From the NCBI GenBank assembly GCA_964635295.1, contig CAZWOB010000024.1, forward strand, positions 1 through 27,715: a DNA stretch of 27,715 bases, written 5' to 3'. Positions 15,503 through 24,073 of this stretch are shown here, in pieces; the first letter of the stretch is position 1, and the number at the start of each line of letters is the position of its first letter. A model generated the notes under the pieces. It saw only the letters and a program-made list of their open reading frames with translations, had not been told where the DNA came from and made no database searches. The stretch is from Waddlia sp964635295 (GTDB taxonomy: Bacteria > Chlamydiota > Chlamydiia > Chlamydiales > Waddliaceae). The translations under genes were made by a program, and so were the position numbers.

Positions 15503-16735
15503 ATGAAGTTATGGGTTAAAATATTAATTGCGCTGGCGCTCGGGATTGTAACCGGGTTGATCTTTGGCGAGCGGGCGGTCGTTTTGAAGCCGCTAGGCTC
15601 GATGTTCCTCAGCTTGATTAATATGATCATCGTATTGCTCGTTCTTTCTTCGATGACATGCGGTATTACAAGCATTCACGATCCGCAAAAGCTGGGAAGA
15701 GTGGGGTTGAAGTCGTTAATCCTGTATCTCTCGACGACGGCGGCGGCGATTGTGATCGGTCTGGTCTTTGCCCAGGTCTTCCATCCCGGGTCTACATTGA
15801 CGATGGCGCAGACAACCGATGTGGTGGTGTCCAAGGCACCGGGGCTTGGGAGCATCCTTCTCTCGGTCATTCCTGAGAATCCGGTGAGGTCGTTGGCAGA
15901 AGGAAATGTGCTCCAGATCATCGTTTTTGCGATTTTTCTAGGAATTTCCATCAATTTTGCCGGTCCGAAAGGGCGTCCATTGCTCGAATTTTTAGAGTCT
16001 TTAGCAGATGTGATGTACCGTTTGACCTCTATCGTCATGGAATTTTCCCCGATCGGAGTTTTCGCGATCATGGCCTCGACGACAGGGGTATCCGGAGCGC
16101 AGGTCCTGTTCCCATTGCTAAAATTCTTGCTGACCTTTTATTCCGCCTGTTTTGTTCATGCGGTCGTTGTTTTTTGCGGGCTGCTTTGGTTTCTTGCGAA
16201 ACTCAATCCCTGGCCGTTTTTCAGGGGAATGGGCGATGCGTTGATGGTGGCGTTTTCAACGTCCAGCAGTTCGGCGGCCCTGCCCGTCACTATGCATTGC
16301 GCTCAGGAAAACCTCGGCGTTTCTAAAAATATTTCCTCCTTTGTCCTTCCATTGGGATCGACGGTCAACATGAATGGGGCTGCAATTTTTCAGGGGATGG
16401 CGGTGATGTTTATTGCCCAGGCCTACGGGATTGAGCTGAGTTGGCAGAGTTTGTTGACGATCGTTGTGACTGCGACGTTGTCAGCTGTTGGCGCGGCAGG
16501 GATTCCCGGTTCAGGCTTTATCATGCTTTCGGTCGTGTTCAGTTCGGTAGGGCTGCCCATTGAAGGGCTGGCATTGCTGGCGGGAATCGACAGGATTCGC
16601 GAAATGGGGTCCACTGTGATGAATGTCATGGGAGACGCTGTTGTTGCCCTTTACATTGCGAAAGTGGAAGGGGAGCTTGACGAGCGGCAATACTATCATG
16701 AAGAGCTTGTCGAGCTGGAAGGCTCCGATATTTAA
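15503..16735 (+). CDS. DAACS-family sodium:amino-acid/dicarboxylate symporter with altered ligand site
   Basis: A 410-residue symporter of the GltP/GltT/DctA family, with the serine-rich loop TSSSSAALPVT (253-263), NMNGAA (289-294), GIPGSG (333-338) and GIDRIREMGSTVMNVMGD (361-378). Compared with the archaeal GltPh, Asp390, Thr398, Asn401 and Asp405 are kept (Asp363, Thr371, Asn374, Asp378). Arg397, which binds the acidic side chain of the substrate, is Ser370; Asp394 is Glu367; Asp312 is Asn291; and Thr314 is Ala293. A neutral amino acid substrate is therefore more likely than glutamate. The frame opens at TTG 15467, but GGAG lies 5 bases before ATG 15503. It lies 47 bases after lpxK and may be co-transcribed. 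Confidence 0.88.
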   Translation: MKLWVKILIALALGIVTGLIFGERAVVLKPLGSMFLSLINMIIVLLVLSSMTCGITSIHDPQKLGRVGLKSLILYLSTTAAAIVIGLVFAQVFHPGSTLTMAQTTDVVVSKAPGLGSILLSVIPENPVRSLAEGNVLQIIVFAIFLGISINFAGPKGRPLLEFLESLADVMYRLTSIVMEFSPIGVFAIMASTTGVSGAQVLFPLLKFLLTFYSACFVHAVVVFCGLLWFLAKLNPWPFFRGMGDALMVAFSTSSSSAALPVTMHCAQENLGVSKNISSFVLPLGSTVNMNGAAIFQGMAVMFIAQAYGIELSWQSLLTIVVTATLSAVGAAGIPGSGFIMLSVVFSSVGLPIEGLALLAGIDRIREMGSTVMNVMGDAVVALYIAKVEGELDERQYYHEELVELEGSDI

Positions 16736-16743
16736 TCCTGGAG

Positions 16744-18042
16744 TCAATTCGGTATAAATCGTCTTCTTATAATGTCAAATAGATCTATCAATTCATCCAT
16801 TGGGATAAAATGGACTTTTGTTCCTTCTACCTCTATAGACCCTGTTTGATTCTTATTTAAGATGACACCCTCAGCAGGCCTGTATGCTTGTAGAAAAGAT
16901 CGGTACCCGCGAGAGATGGCAGGCTTTGCAAAATTTTGATATTTGACTTCAATTGGGAGTAGATTGTCACTTCCGCTTTTTAGAACGAAGTCTACTTCAG
17001 CTCCTGATGTTGTTCTCCAGTAGTGGATGGAATAGTTTAAAAATGACTGCACTTTAAATTTTAGCAACTCTTGAAATACAAGACTTTCAATTAACAGACC
17101 TGCGTTTTGTCTTCCGAAAAGTGAAGTAAAGTTGTCCAGTACATAGTTCCGAAATCCATTATCGATAAAGTAGTAGACAGGGTTGGATGTCACTTCTGAC
17201 CTTTTGTTTCCGACAAATGGTTTGATTTTTGATAGAACAAATGTCTGTTCGAGTATTGAAAGATAATTTTGTACAGTTTTAATGGTTACTTGGCAGTCGG
17301 TTGCCAACTGATTGTAATTGACGAGCTGTCCTGAGCTGTGCGCGATGAGCACAAGAAGGGTTTGAAGAGTGTCCGGTTTGCCTACTTTTAGAATTTCAAT
17401 AATATCTTTTTGGATATAACTGTCGTATAATTGTCCAAGCTGCAGCTGTTTTTGTGTGCTGGCAATGATTTGAGGGTATCCTCCCCATATGGCATGATTC
17501 TCCCAGATGTATTCACTTCCAAGTTCTAGAATGCTCATGGGGAGGATGGTAGCTACGAACTGTCTTCCTGTTAGAAACTCCTGAACCTTGCTCTTAAGTT
17601 CAAGTTGTGATGATCCACTGGCAATCAGCTTGTAGGGAAGTTCCAGATCTGCAATTGCCTTCATTAATAACCCGGGATTTTCGATGCGTTGAACTTCGTC
17701 GATAAAAATCACTGGATTGTCCAATTTGAGATGCTTCGCAAGTTCAACAATTGCTAAGGGGTCTGTAAGATGTTGACGAATGAGAGTATAGTCGCAATTC
17801 AGGTAAATTAATTGCTGATATCTCCCTGAATCGACAAATTGTGTTGCGAGATGTTTTCCAAGCGTTGTTTTGCCGGCACGCCTTGGACCGATCAAAACAA
17901 GCCATTGCCTATCCCATTCTTCTGAAAGTAATAACTCCCCTTGCAGTCGTGGGTGATATTCAGCTTCCTGAAGGTAAGAAATCGATGGAGTATCAAACCA
18001 AGGATTCGTGAGTTTTATCAGAGAAAGGAGTTTTTTATCCAT
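16744..18042 (-). CDS. AAA_14/DUF4143 ATPase
   Basis: A 432-residue protein of the AAA_14 plus DUF4143 family. Walker A is GPRRAGKTT (52-60), Walker B VIFIDEVQ (111-118), and a sensor-like ASGSS at 141-145. The C-terminal part carries a PD-(D/E)XK-like pattern: AEVDFVLK, then LPIEVKY. Such proteins are common multi-copy accessory genes of unknown function. Composition is AT-richer than its neighbours, which suggests transfer. ATG 18042 is preceded by AGGG 5 bases upstream, and that site lies inside a 12-bp inverted repeat. It is convergent with the symporter gene (8 bases between stops) and downstream of icd on the same strand. Confidence 0.9.
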   Translation of the reverse strand: MDKKLLSLIKLTNPWFDTPSISYLQEAEYHPRLQGELLLSEEWDRQWLVLIGPRRAGKTTLGKHLATQFVDSGRYQQLIYLNCDYTLIRQHLTDPLAIVELAKHLKLDNPVIFIDEVQRIENPGLLMKAIADLELPYKLIASGSSQLELKSKVQEFLTGRQFVATILPMSILELGSEYIWENHAIWGGYPQIIASTQKQLQLGQLYDSYIQKDIIEILKVGKPDTLQTLLVLIAHSSGQLVNYNQLATDCQVTIKTVQNYLSILEQTFVLSKIKPFVGNKRSEVTSNPVYYFIDNGFRNYVLDNFTSLFGRQNAGLLIESLVFQELLKFKVQSFLNYSIHYWRTTSGAEVDFVLKSGSDNLLPIEVKYQNFAKPAISRGYRSFLQAYRPAEGVILNKNQTGSIEVEGTKVHFIPMDELIDLFDIIRRRFIPN

Positions 18043-18044
18043 TT

Positions 18045-18086
18045 TAACCCTGTTAATTTATACTTAACAATAATTTAACAGGGTTA
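18045..18086 (-). promoter_or_regulatory. 12-bp inverted repeat at the ATPase start, covering its ribosome binding site
   Basis: TAACCCTGTTAA (18045-18056) and TTAACAGGGTTA (18075-18086) are perfect reverse complements with an 18-base spacer. An extra TTAACA lies in the spacer (18064-18069). The proximal arm ends 2 bases before the ATG and contains its AGGG ribosome binding site. As DNA it could be an operator for the ATPase gene; as RNA a hairpin would mask translation start. No T tract follows on either strand, so it is not a classical terminator for icd. Confidence 0.7.
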
Positions 18087-18103
18087 TTTTGTATAGAAAA
18101 AGG

Positions 18104-19564
18104 TTATTGCTCGTCTTGAGAGACCGTATATCCGGGCTGTCCATCAAAGGTGCATAGATGCTCAGTCTGCACAAAATGCACATCGTTGTCTGCCAGCACA
18201 GTCAACAGCTCGGCGATCTGCTTCCGCGACACAGGCTTCCCCTTTTCCGGTGACATGAATCGGCAGCGCCACGTATCGCTGCAGCTGGTTTCGGGCATAC
18301 TGCTTGGCCAGACCGTCACACCGCGGTTGGCGATCATTTTTAACTTGAGGTGGCTGTTTTCAAGCTTAGATAGTTTTTCCTGCAAGGTTTGAGTGTCTTT
18401 GACGTCTTCAATGAAAATATCGACGCCCACCAGTTCCTTCTTCTTGGTTCTTTCCAACTCCAGTTTGTCGCTGTTACCTATGGAGAGTTTCTTTGGGGTT
18501 GAATAGGAAACCTCTTTTAAATGTTCGGGCTTTTGTCCCAATCGTTTGGCAACTGCCTGGGCAAATTCTTTGGTTCCCACTTTCTCCCTGGACACCCCTT
18601 CTTTGAAAATGTCGTAGGTGTGGATGCCGTCTTCGATCGTTTTCAACCAGGCATTGTGAATTCTGGCGGCGACTTCCGGCTGGCCGATATGGACCAGCAT
18701 CATGACGCTTCCAAGAAGAAGTCCGGTCGGGTTGGCCAGATTTTGCCCGGCCCTTCGAGGGGCAGAACCGTGGATCGCTTCGAACATCGCGCCGTGGGCG
18801 CCAATATTCGCTGATCCCGCAAGACCGACGGATCCCGCAATCTGTGCGGCGATATCAGAGATAATGTCTCCATATAAATTCGGCATGACGACAACGTCGA
18901 ACACTTCCGGCGTGTCAGCAAGTTTGGCCGAGCCGATGTCGATAATCCAGTGCTCATTTTCAATATCGGGGTACTCGGGGGCGATTTCGTCAAAGACCTT
19001 ATGAAACAAACCGTCGGACAACTTCAGTATGTTGTCCTTAGTGAAACAGGTGACCTTCTTACGACTGTAGGCGCGGGCGTATTCGAACGCGTAGCGGATG
19101 ATCTTCTCGCATCCGGTGCGCGAGATGATTTTTAACGCATGGAAAGTTTCCGGAGACTGCCGGTATTCAATCCCTGTATAGAGGTCCTCTTCATTTTCCC
19201 TTACGACGACCACATCCATTTTTGGATGTTTCGTCTCGATGAACGGGTGATACGCAACACAAGGGCGGACGTTTGCGTAAAGCCCCAATGTCGTCCGAAC
19301 AGTGACGTTCAGGCTTTTAAATCCCCCTCCCTGAGGAGTCGTGATCGGCGCTTTCAGGAAAACATCGGTATCGCGGATCACATCCCAGGTTTCAGGGGCG
19401 ATCCCCGTGCGGATCCCTTTTTCATAGACTTTTTCTCCGATCTCGACCTTGCGGATCTCTAACTGCGCTCCTGCTTCTTCCAGAATGTGCAAGGTCGCTG
19501 CCATAATTTCCGGACCGATACCGTCGCCTTCCGCAACCGCGATGGGTGTTTTCCCTTGAGCCAT
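18104..19564 (-). CDS. icd: NADP-type isocitrate dehydrogenase with C-terminal extension
   Basis: A 486-residue isocitrate dehydrogenase, converting isocitrate to 2-oxoglutarate and CO2 in the TCA cycle. Substrate residues fit the family: Ser84 in KSLNVTVR, Arg90, Arg100, RENEEDLYTG (Arg122, Tyr129), and YGDIISD with Asp233 and Asp237. At the cofactor site HGSAPRRAG, Arg270-Arg271 replace the Lys-Tyr of E. coli Icd, which suggests NADP rather than NAD. About 135 extra residues follow the catalytic core, as in the ~480-500-residue Thermus/Rickettsia-type enzymes. AAGGAG lies 9 bases before the ATG. It is divergent from the kdsD-like gene. Chlamydiaceae lack this enzyme, so it marks a fuller TCA cycle. 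Confidence 0.93.
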   Translation of the reverse strand: MAQGKTPIAVAEGDGIGPEIMAATLHILEEAGAQLEIRKVEIGEKVYEKGIRTGIAPETWDVIRDTDVFLKAPITTPQGGGFKSLNVTVRTTLGLYANVRPCVAYHPFIETKHPKMDVVVVRENEEDLYTGIEYRQSPETFHALKIISRTGCEKIIRYAFEYARAYSRKKVTCFTKDNILKLSDGLFHKVFDEIAPEYPDIENEHWIIDIGSAKLADTPEVFDVVVMPNLYGDIISDIAAQIAGSVGLAGSANIGAHGAMFEAIHGSAPRRAGQNLANPTGLLLGSVMMLVHIGQPEVAARIHNAWLKTIEDGIHTYDIFKEGVSREKVGTKEFAQAVAKRLGQKPEHLKEVSYSTPKKLSIGNSDKLELERTKKKELVGVDIFIEDVKDTQTLQEKLSKLENSHLKLKMIANRGVTVWPSSMPETSCSDTWRCRFMSPEKGKPVSRKQIAELLTVLADNDVHFVQTEHLCTFDGQPGYTVSQDEQ

Positions 19565-19598
19565 ACCAATAATCTCCTTAACTCATCTGTTAGTTGGC

Positions 19599-19627
19599 TT
19601 GAGGTTAATCGTTCGTTCAATTAAAAT
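19599..19627 (+). promoter_or_regulatory. Predicted sigma70-like promoter of the kdsD-like gene
   Basis: TTGAGG (19599-19604), a 17-base spacer and TAAAAT (19622-19627) make a good promoter in the icd/kdsD divergent gap. Transcription would begin near 19634. The TTG that could open the reading frame at 19599 falls inside the -35 box, which argues for an ATG at 19653 or later as the start. Confidence 0.6.
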
Positions 19628-19652
19628 CCATCCTCACGATGAATACTCCCTG

Positions 19653-20648
19653 ATGGTCGCAAATATGAGTGTTGTTATGGCTGATTCCGTTATTACCGAG
19701 CTGTTTGAGAAAGAGCGCAGCTATCTCAATCATTTTTTTGATAATATTGATTTAGAGGCGATGGACCGGGTTCTTCACGAACTGTTGAACTGCAAGGGGA
19801 TTATTGTCTTTACAGGTGTGGGCAAGAGCGGACTGGTCGCAAAGAAAATGGCTGTGACAATGACCTCCACCGGTACGCGGTCTCTTTACTTGTCCCCGAC
19901 GAACGCTTTGCATGGCGATATGGGAATCCTGAAACCAAACGACATATTTATCGTTCTCAGTAAAAGCGGTGAAAGTGACGAGCTGATGAACCTGATCCCT
20001 TTCGTGCGCAATCAAGGGGTAAAAGTGATCTCGATGGTGAATAATCGAGACAGCAGGCTGGCAAAAGCATCGGACATCGTCCTGTATATCTCTCCCGAAA
20101 GGGAGCTTTGTCCCTTCGATATGGCTCCGACGACGAGCACTACGATCCAGGGGATTGTCGGCGATGTGCTGGCGATCGCGCTGATGCGTATGAAAGAGGT
20201 CAGCGTGGATGACTTTGTCAAGTCGCATCCTGCGGGAAGATTAGGAAAGAGGGCAACCATCATGGTGCGCGATCTGATGCTCAAAGGAGATGCGGTCCCC
20301 ATTGGAAGACCGAGCGATAAATTGGTCGATTCCCTCGTTGAACTTTCCAATAAGCAGTGCGGTTGCATGATCATTGTTGACGATGACCATCGCATGCTAG
20401 GGATTTTCACAGATGGGGATTTGCGTCGCGCGTTGCAAAAACACGGTGTTGATGCGTTGGAATCTCCCCTGGAGATTCTCATGACCCGAACCCCTCGTTC
20501 GATCAGGCCGGACATGCTGGCGTATGCCGCTGTCAAGGAGATGGAGTCCAATCAAAAAAGCCCGATCATGGTTCTTCCCGTCCTCGACGAGGAGAATAAA
20601 GTGATCGGCATCATCAAGATGCACGATCTGGTACAAGCGGGAGTATAG
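19653..20648 (+). CDS. kdsD: Arabinose-5-phosphate isomerase (KdsD/KpsF/GutQ family)
   Basis: A 331-residue SIS plus tandem-CBS protein of the KdsD/KpsF family, which interconverts ribulose 5-phosphate and arabinose 5-phosphate for Kdo synthesis. Active-site residues match E. coli KdsD: Lys58 in GVGKSG, Glu107 in SKSGESDE, Glu151 in the ERELCP segment, and His192 in KSHPAGRLG. CBS domains occupy about 205-260 and 270-330. The start is uncertain: ATG 19653, 19665 and 19677 are possible and none has a strong ribosome binding site; the TTG at 19599 is rejected because of the promoter. Kdo joins lipid A, so the gene belongs with lpxK functionally. Its last 35 bases overlap the convergent gene. 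Confidence 0.92.
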   Translation: MVANMSVVMADSVITELFEKERSYLNHFFDNIDLEAMDRVLHELLNCKGIIVFTGVGKSGLVAKKMAVTMTSTGTRSLYLSPTNALHGDMGILKPNDIFIVLSKSGESDELMNLIPFVRNQGVKVISMVNNRDSRLAKASDIVLYISPERELCPFDMAPTTSTTIQGIVGDVLAIALMRMKEVSVDDFVKSHPAGRLGKRATIMVRDLMLKGDAVPIGRPSDKLVDSLVELSNKQCGCMIIVDDDHRMLGIFTDGDLRRALQKHGVDALESPLEILMTRTPRSIRPDMLAYAAVKEMESNQKSPIMVLPVLDEENKVIGIIKMHDLVQAGV

Positions 20649-21153
20649 CGTTAAAGCTTCTCTTGCTGAAATAGGGGAAAAACAGGTCGCAGCCATAATT
20701 TTTTCGACTGGCTTTTTCAAACCGTTCCATCGAGAAACGGGGGTCGTGTACCATCACTTTCTCTTCCGGGGAGTTTTTTAAGTGCAGTTTGATCCCATAG
20801 ATCCCGCTTGATTCATAATATCCGATGTTATTTATCGCGCTGAATGGGACTGTCATGGTTTTTTTTCCCAAATGGTCGTAGCAAAGAGAATGCTCATCGA
20901 TCAGGTGGATTTGATTGGGGTGTTTCTGGAGTTCTGCCACTCTTTTATAGGGGAGCATGCCGAACATGATCAGCGCGATCCCGGAGAAGAAGAGGGGGAT
21001 CCCCCACACTGAGAGGGCCTGCGCATCCATCCATAACGAACCGTAAATGAGTGGGAGAAAGCCTAAAAGACTTAAAAAAGAGCCTCTGAACAAGATCTTT
21101 TTGTAGAGCGAGCTTTTGATCGAACTGCGGAGAGTCAAAATATCTGCGCTCAT
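20614..21153 (-). CDS. Small membrane protein with a possible PH-like domain
   Basis: A 179-residue protein with two hydrophobic segments (about 22-42 and 48-68), then a ~110-residue soluble part with alternating beta-type patterns (IHLIDEHSLCYDHLG, TVPFSAINNIGYYE, YGIKLHLKNS). This arrangement resembles small bacterial proteins with a membrane hairpin and PH-like domain; the match is by shape only. GAGAG about 8 bases before ATG 21153 supports the start. The 3' end runs 35 bases into the end of the kdsD-like gene on the other strand. Divergent from the SLC13-type transporter. Function unknown. Confidence 0.72.
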   Translation of the reverse strand: MSADILTLRSSIKSSLYKKILFRGSFLSLLGFLPLIYGSLWMDAQALSVWGIPLFFSGIALIMFGMLPYKRVAELQKHPNQIHLIDEHSLCYDHLGKKTMTVPFSAINNIGYYESSGIYGIKLHLKNSPEEKVMVHDPRFSMERFEKASRKNYGCDLFFPYFSKRSFNAILPLVPDRAS

Positions 21154-21203
21154 TGGCCGGCTCTCATTGCAAAAAAAGAGTATATCATCATAAATTTTCC
21201 CTT

Positions 21204-23132
21204 ATGAAACTTAAGACACCTGCCCTAAATTTTCGATTCTGTAGAATAGGCGCTCATCTCATTTTTTTGGCAGTTTTTTTAATTGCCGCGCAATTTCTCA
21301 ATGGGGCGGAAGCTTCATTTCCTCTTCCGCAAACGATCAAAGATGCGGAAGAAGCGTTGGAATGGGACGGCTGGTTCACGATCGTTGTTTTCATCTTCAC
21401 GTTCATGGGGTTGATCTCGGAAGTGAAACCTCCGGACATCACGATGCTGGCAGGAACGAGCATCCTATTGATTTTCGGAGTCCTGACACCAACAGAGTTC
21501 CTGAAAGGGTTTTCGAATGGGATTCTCATGACGATCGCGATGTTGTGCATCATCGTGCGGGCGATGGAGGTCAATGGAGTTCTGGAGGTGATCGCTAAGC
21601 GGATTCTTGTCTCGTCGAAAAAATTCTTTGTACAGATGCTCTCGATGTGTGTTCCAGTCTCTGTGGGGTCTGCATTTTTGAACAATACTCCGATCGTCTT
21701 GTTGATGACCCCGATGGTAAGAAAATGGGCGTTGAAAAATAAACTTTCCCCTTCAAAATTTTTGATCCCTCTTTCCTATGCCGCCCTGTTTGGAGGCGCG
21801 TGCACTCTGATCGGAACGTCGACAAATCTCGTTGTCCACGGATTGATGCAGCAGTATACCGATGGAGCGGGATTTACTTTTTTTGAACTTTCATATGTCG
21901 GCGTCCCTTGCGCTCTTGCTGGATTTTTGTTCCTTTCGCTGTTTAGTTGGAGGCTGTTGCCGGATAGGACCGACCCGACGACCGCGATTTCAGAAGAATC
22001 GAGGGAGTTCACCGGCGAGTTTGTCGTTGGTGAAGACTGCCCGCTTGTCAATCGCACCATTCACGAGGCATCCAGAAGGTATTTCCGAAAGGAAACATTG
22101 ATCCAGCTGGAAAGGAATGATCAAGTGATCGATTCACCTCCGGCCGATCTGGTGATCTTTGTCGGCGATCGCCTTGTGTTTATCGGGGATATCCACAGGA
22201 TCGCGGAGCTGCACGATATCCCAAACCTGAAGTCCGCGGCCGATCCTCATTTCAAGCTGGATGTAAAATCATCCCATTTTTCGGAAATTGTGATCCCGAC
22301 AACCTCTTTGCTTGTAGGGAAAACGCTTCGTCAGATCAATTTCAGGTCCGCCTATGGCGCTTCCGTCATGGCGGTCTACAGGCAGGGATGGCGGGTGCTT
22401 GGAGATGTAAGGGATGTCACACTGGAGGCTGGGGATACGTTGATGCTCCTTTCGGGAGAGCCATTTGAAGCTGACAATTACTCCAAGGATTTTTACTTTA
22501 TTCGCAACTCGGAAAAATTGGTCACTTTCAATCCCTGGCGCGCCGTTTTTGTCACGGTGGTGATGGCTGTCATGGTTCTAGCAGCCAGCATGGGAGCTTC
22601 GATCATGGTCGCAAGTATGGCGGCAGTGTTCATTCTGCTGGCAACCCGCTCCATCTCGATACGGGAAGCACAAAATAGCGTGATGTGGAACATTTTGCTT
22701 TTGATCGCCTGTTCATTTGCGATGGGGACGGCGATGGAAACGACGGGGGTGGCCGCGTATTTCGCGGAGATTATACTGACCATTTTTGGTACCGAACCTC
22801 AGATGTTTATTGGAGGGATCCTTTTAGTTACCATCATTTGTACAGAATTGATGACGAACAATGCGGCGGCATTGATCCTTTTCCCCATCGCGATCACTGT
22901 TGCCAAGCTTGCCGGCTTTGAGTCGATCGAGGCGACCCGGACGATCGGCGTATGTGTCGCCATCGGGGCATCATGCGCCTATGCGATCCCTACAGGGTAC
23001 CAGACGCACATGATCGTGTATGGACCCGGGGGATATAAGTTTACCGACTTTCTTAAAATCGGATTGTTTATGGATTTGATTATTTGGGTGATCAGCTCGT
23101 TGACAATCCCCTATGTGTGGCCATTGAAATGA
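21204..23132 (+). CDS. SLC13/DASS-family anion transporter with two TrkA-C domains
   Basis: A 642-residue transporter made of two membrane halves (about 55-250 and 445-640) joined by two RCK_C/TrkA-C-like domains (about 268-340 and 353-425). The first half has FLNNTPIVLLMTP (159-171) and GTSTNLVV (204-211); the second has ELMTNNAAALILFPIA and GASCAYAIPTGYQTHMIVYGPGGY, the paired motifs of SLC13-type permeases. An extra hydrophobic segment at 16-33 may be a signal anchor. Likely substrates are sulfate or di/tricarboxylates; the sequence does not decide. The frame opens at TTG 21153, but the first ATG is at 21204, without a clear ribosome binding site. It overlaps the CaCA gene as ATGA. Confidence 0.87.
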   Translation: MKLKTPALNFRFCRIGAHLIFLAVFLIAAQFLNGAEASFPLPQTIKDAEEALEWDGWFTIVVFIFTFMGLISEVKPPDITMLAGTSILLIFGVLTPTEFLKGFSNGILMTIAMLCIIVRAMEVNGVLEVIAKRILVSSKKFFVQMLSMCVPVSVGSAFLNNTPIVLLMTPMVRKWALKNKLSPSKFLIPLSYAALFGGACTLIGTSTNLVVHGLMQQYTDGAGFTFFELSYVGVPCALAGFLFLSLFSWRLLPDRTDPTTAISEESREFTGEFVVGEDCPLVNRTIHEASRRYFRKETLIQLERNDQVIDSPPADLVIFVGDRLVFIGDIHRIAELHDIPNLKSAADPHFKLDVKSSHFSEIVIPTTSLLVGKTLRQINFRSAYGASVMAVYRQGWRVLGDVRDVTLEAGDTLMLLSGEPFEADNYSKDFYFIRNSEKLVTFNPWRAVFVTVVMAVMVLAASMGASIMVASMAAVFILLATRSISIREAQNSVMWNILLLIACSFAMGTAMETTGVAAYFAEIILTIFGTEPQMFIGGILLVTIICTELMTNNAAALILFPIAITVAKLAGFESIEATRTIGVCVAIGASCAYAIPTGYQTHMIVYGPGGYKFTDFLKIGLFMDLIIWVISSLTIPYVWPLK

Positions 23133-24073
23133 TAGTGTTTCATCTGATTCTGGGAATCGTTTTCCTGTACTTTGGGGCTGAATTTCTGATCAGGGGAGGG
23201 GCAGGGCTGGCGTTGCGGCTTGGACTGCCTGTTCTTGTGATTGGACTGATCATCATGGGATATGGGACCGGCGCTCCGGAACTTGTCGTGAGCACGCAAG
23301 CGAGCCTTTCCAATAAAGGGGACATCGCCTTGGGCAATGTCATCGGGTCCAACATCGCCAACACAGGTTTAGTCCTGGGGTTTTCATCCATGCTGTTTCC
23401 GATGCCGATCCATAAACGGCTGCTGGATACGGATACACCCTTTATGATCCTGATCGCTTTTGGGTTGTTCGGCATCTTTGTTGTCTCGCCGATCTACACG
23501 AGACTTGCCGGCGTTATGCTGTTAGCCGGGTTGATTGTCTACACGGTTTGGTCAATTGATCAAGGAATGAAGACCCATATTCCTGCAACCCAACCCTCGC
23601 CGCATGCCATGCGCCACTGGACGCTGGAAGTGGGCTGTGTGATTGCCGGATTGGCAATACTCCTTCTTGGCGGCCATCTGTTTTTGAAAGGGGCAGTGAC
23701 GATGGCCAAGACTTTCGGACTTTCGGACCGGGTGATTGGATTGACCGTTGTCGCGATCGGGACAAGTTTGCCGGAATTGGCAGCTTCTTTGGTCGCTGCT
23801 TTTAAGAAACAGGGAGACATGGCGATCGGCAATGTGGTAGGGTCTAATATTTTCAATATGTTGGGAATTGTTGGAATTGCCGCAGTGATCAACCCGATCC
23901 ATGTACAAAACATTAATTGGATCGATTTTTCCTATATGATCGCCCTGTTTATCGGGCTGTGGTTGATCATTCGACAAGGGACCCATGTCACTAGGTGGGA
24001 AGGGGCATTGATGTTCGCTTCTTATCTTGCCTATATGGGTTATCTAGTCTATTTCGGAATCAATGTATCGTAG
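23129..24073 (+). CDS. CaCA-family cation (Ca2+ or Na+/Ca2+) exchanger, YrbG-like
   Basis: A 314-residue membrane exchanger of the CaCA family. The two alpha repeats are clear: GYGTGAPELVVS...GDIALGNVIGSNIANTG (44-80) and AIGTSLPELAAS...GDMAIGNVVGSNIFNML (209-245), with the expected acidic residues Glu51 and Glu216. About ten membrane segments are expected. ATG 23129 overlaps the stop of the SLC13-type gene by 4 bases, so the two are translationally coupled; the frame upstream of it is a shadow. In E. coli the homologue yrbG sits beside kdsD, and here a kdsD-like gene lies two genes away. The 3' end overlaps the convergent OTU-like gene by 25 bases. Confidence 0.92.
   Translation: MIVFHLILGIVFLYFGAEFLIRGGAGLALRLGLPVLVIGLIIMGYGTGAPELVVSTQASLSNKGDIALGNVIGSNIANTGLVLGFSSMLFPMPIHKRLLDTDTPFMILIAFGLFGIFVVSPIYTRLAGVMLLAGLIVYTVWSIDQGMKTHIPATQPSPHAMRHWTLEVGCVIAGLAILLLGGHLFLKGAVTMAKTFGLSDRVIGLTVVAIGTSLPELAASLVAAFKKQGDMAIGNVVGSNIFNMLGIVGIAAVINPIHVQNINWIDFSYMIALFIGLWLIIRQGTHVTRWEGALMFASYLAYMGYLVYFGINVS

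Noticed and set aside
19599..19652. TTG start for the kdsD-like protein
   Set aside because: The codon is inside a good -35 box, and the added residues do not resemble the family.
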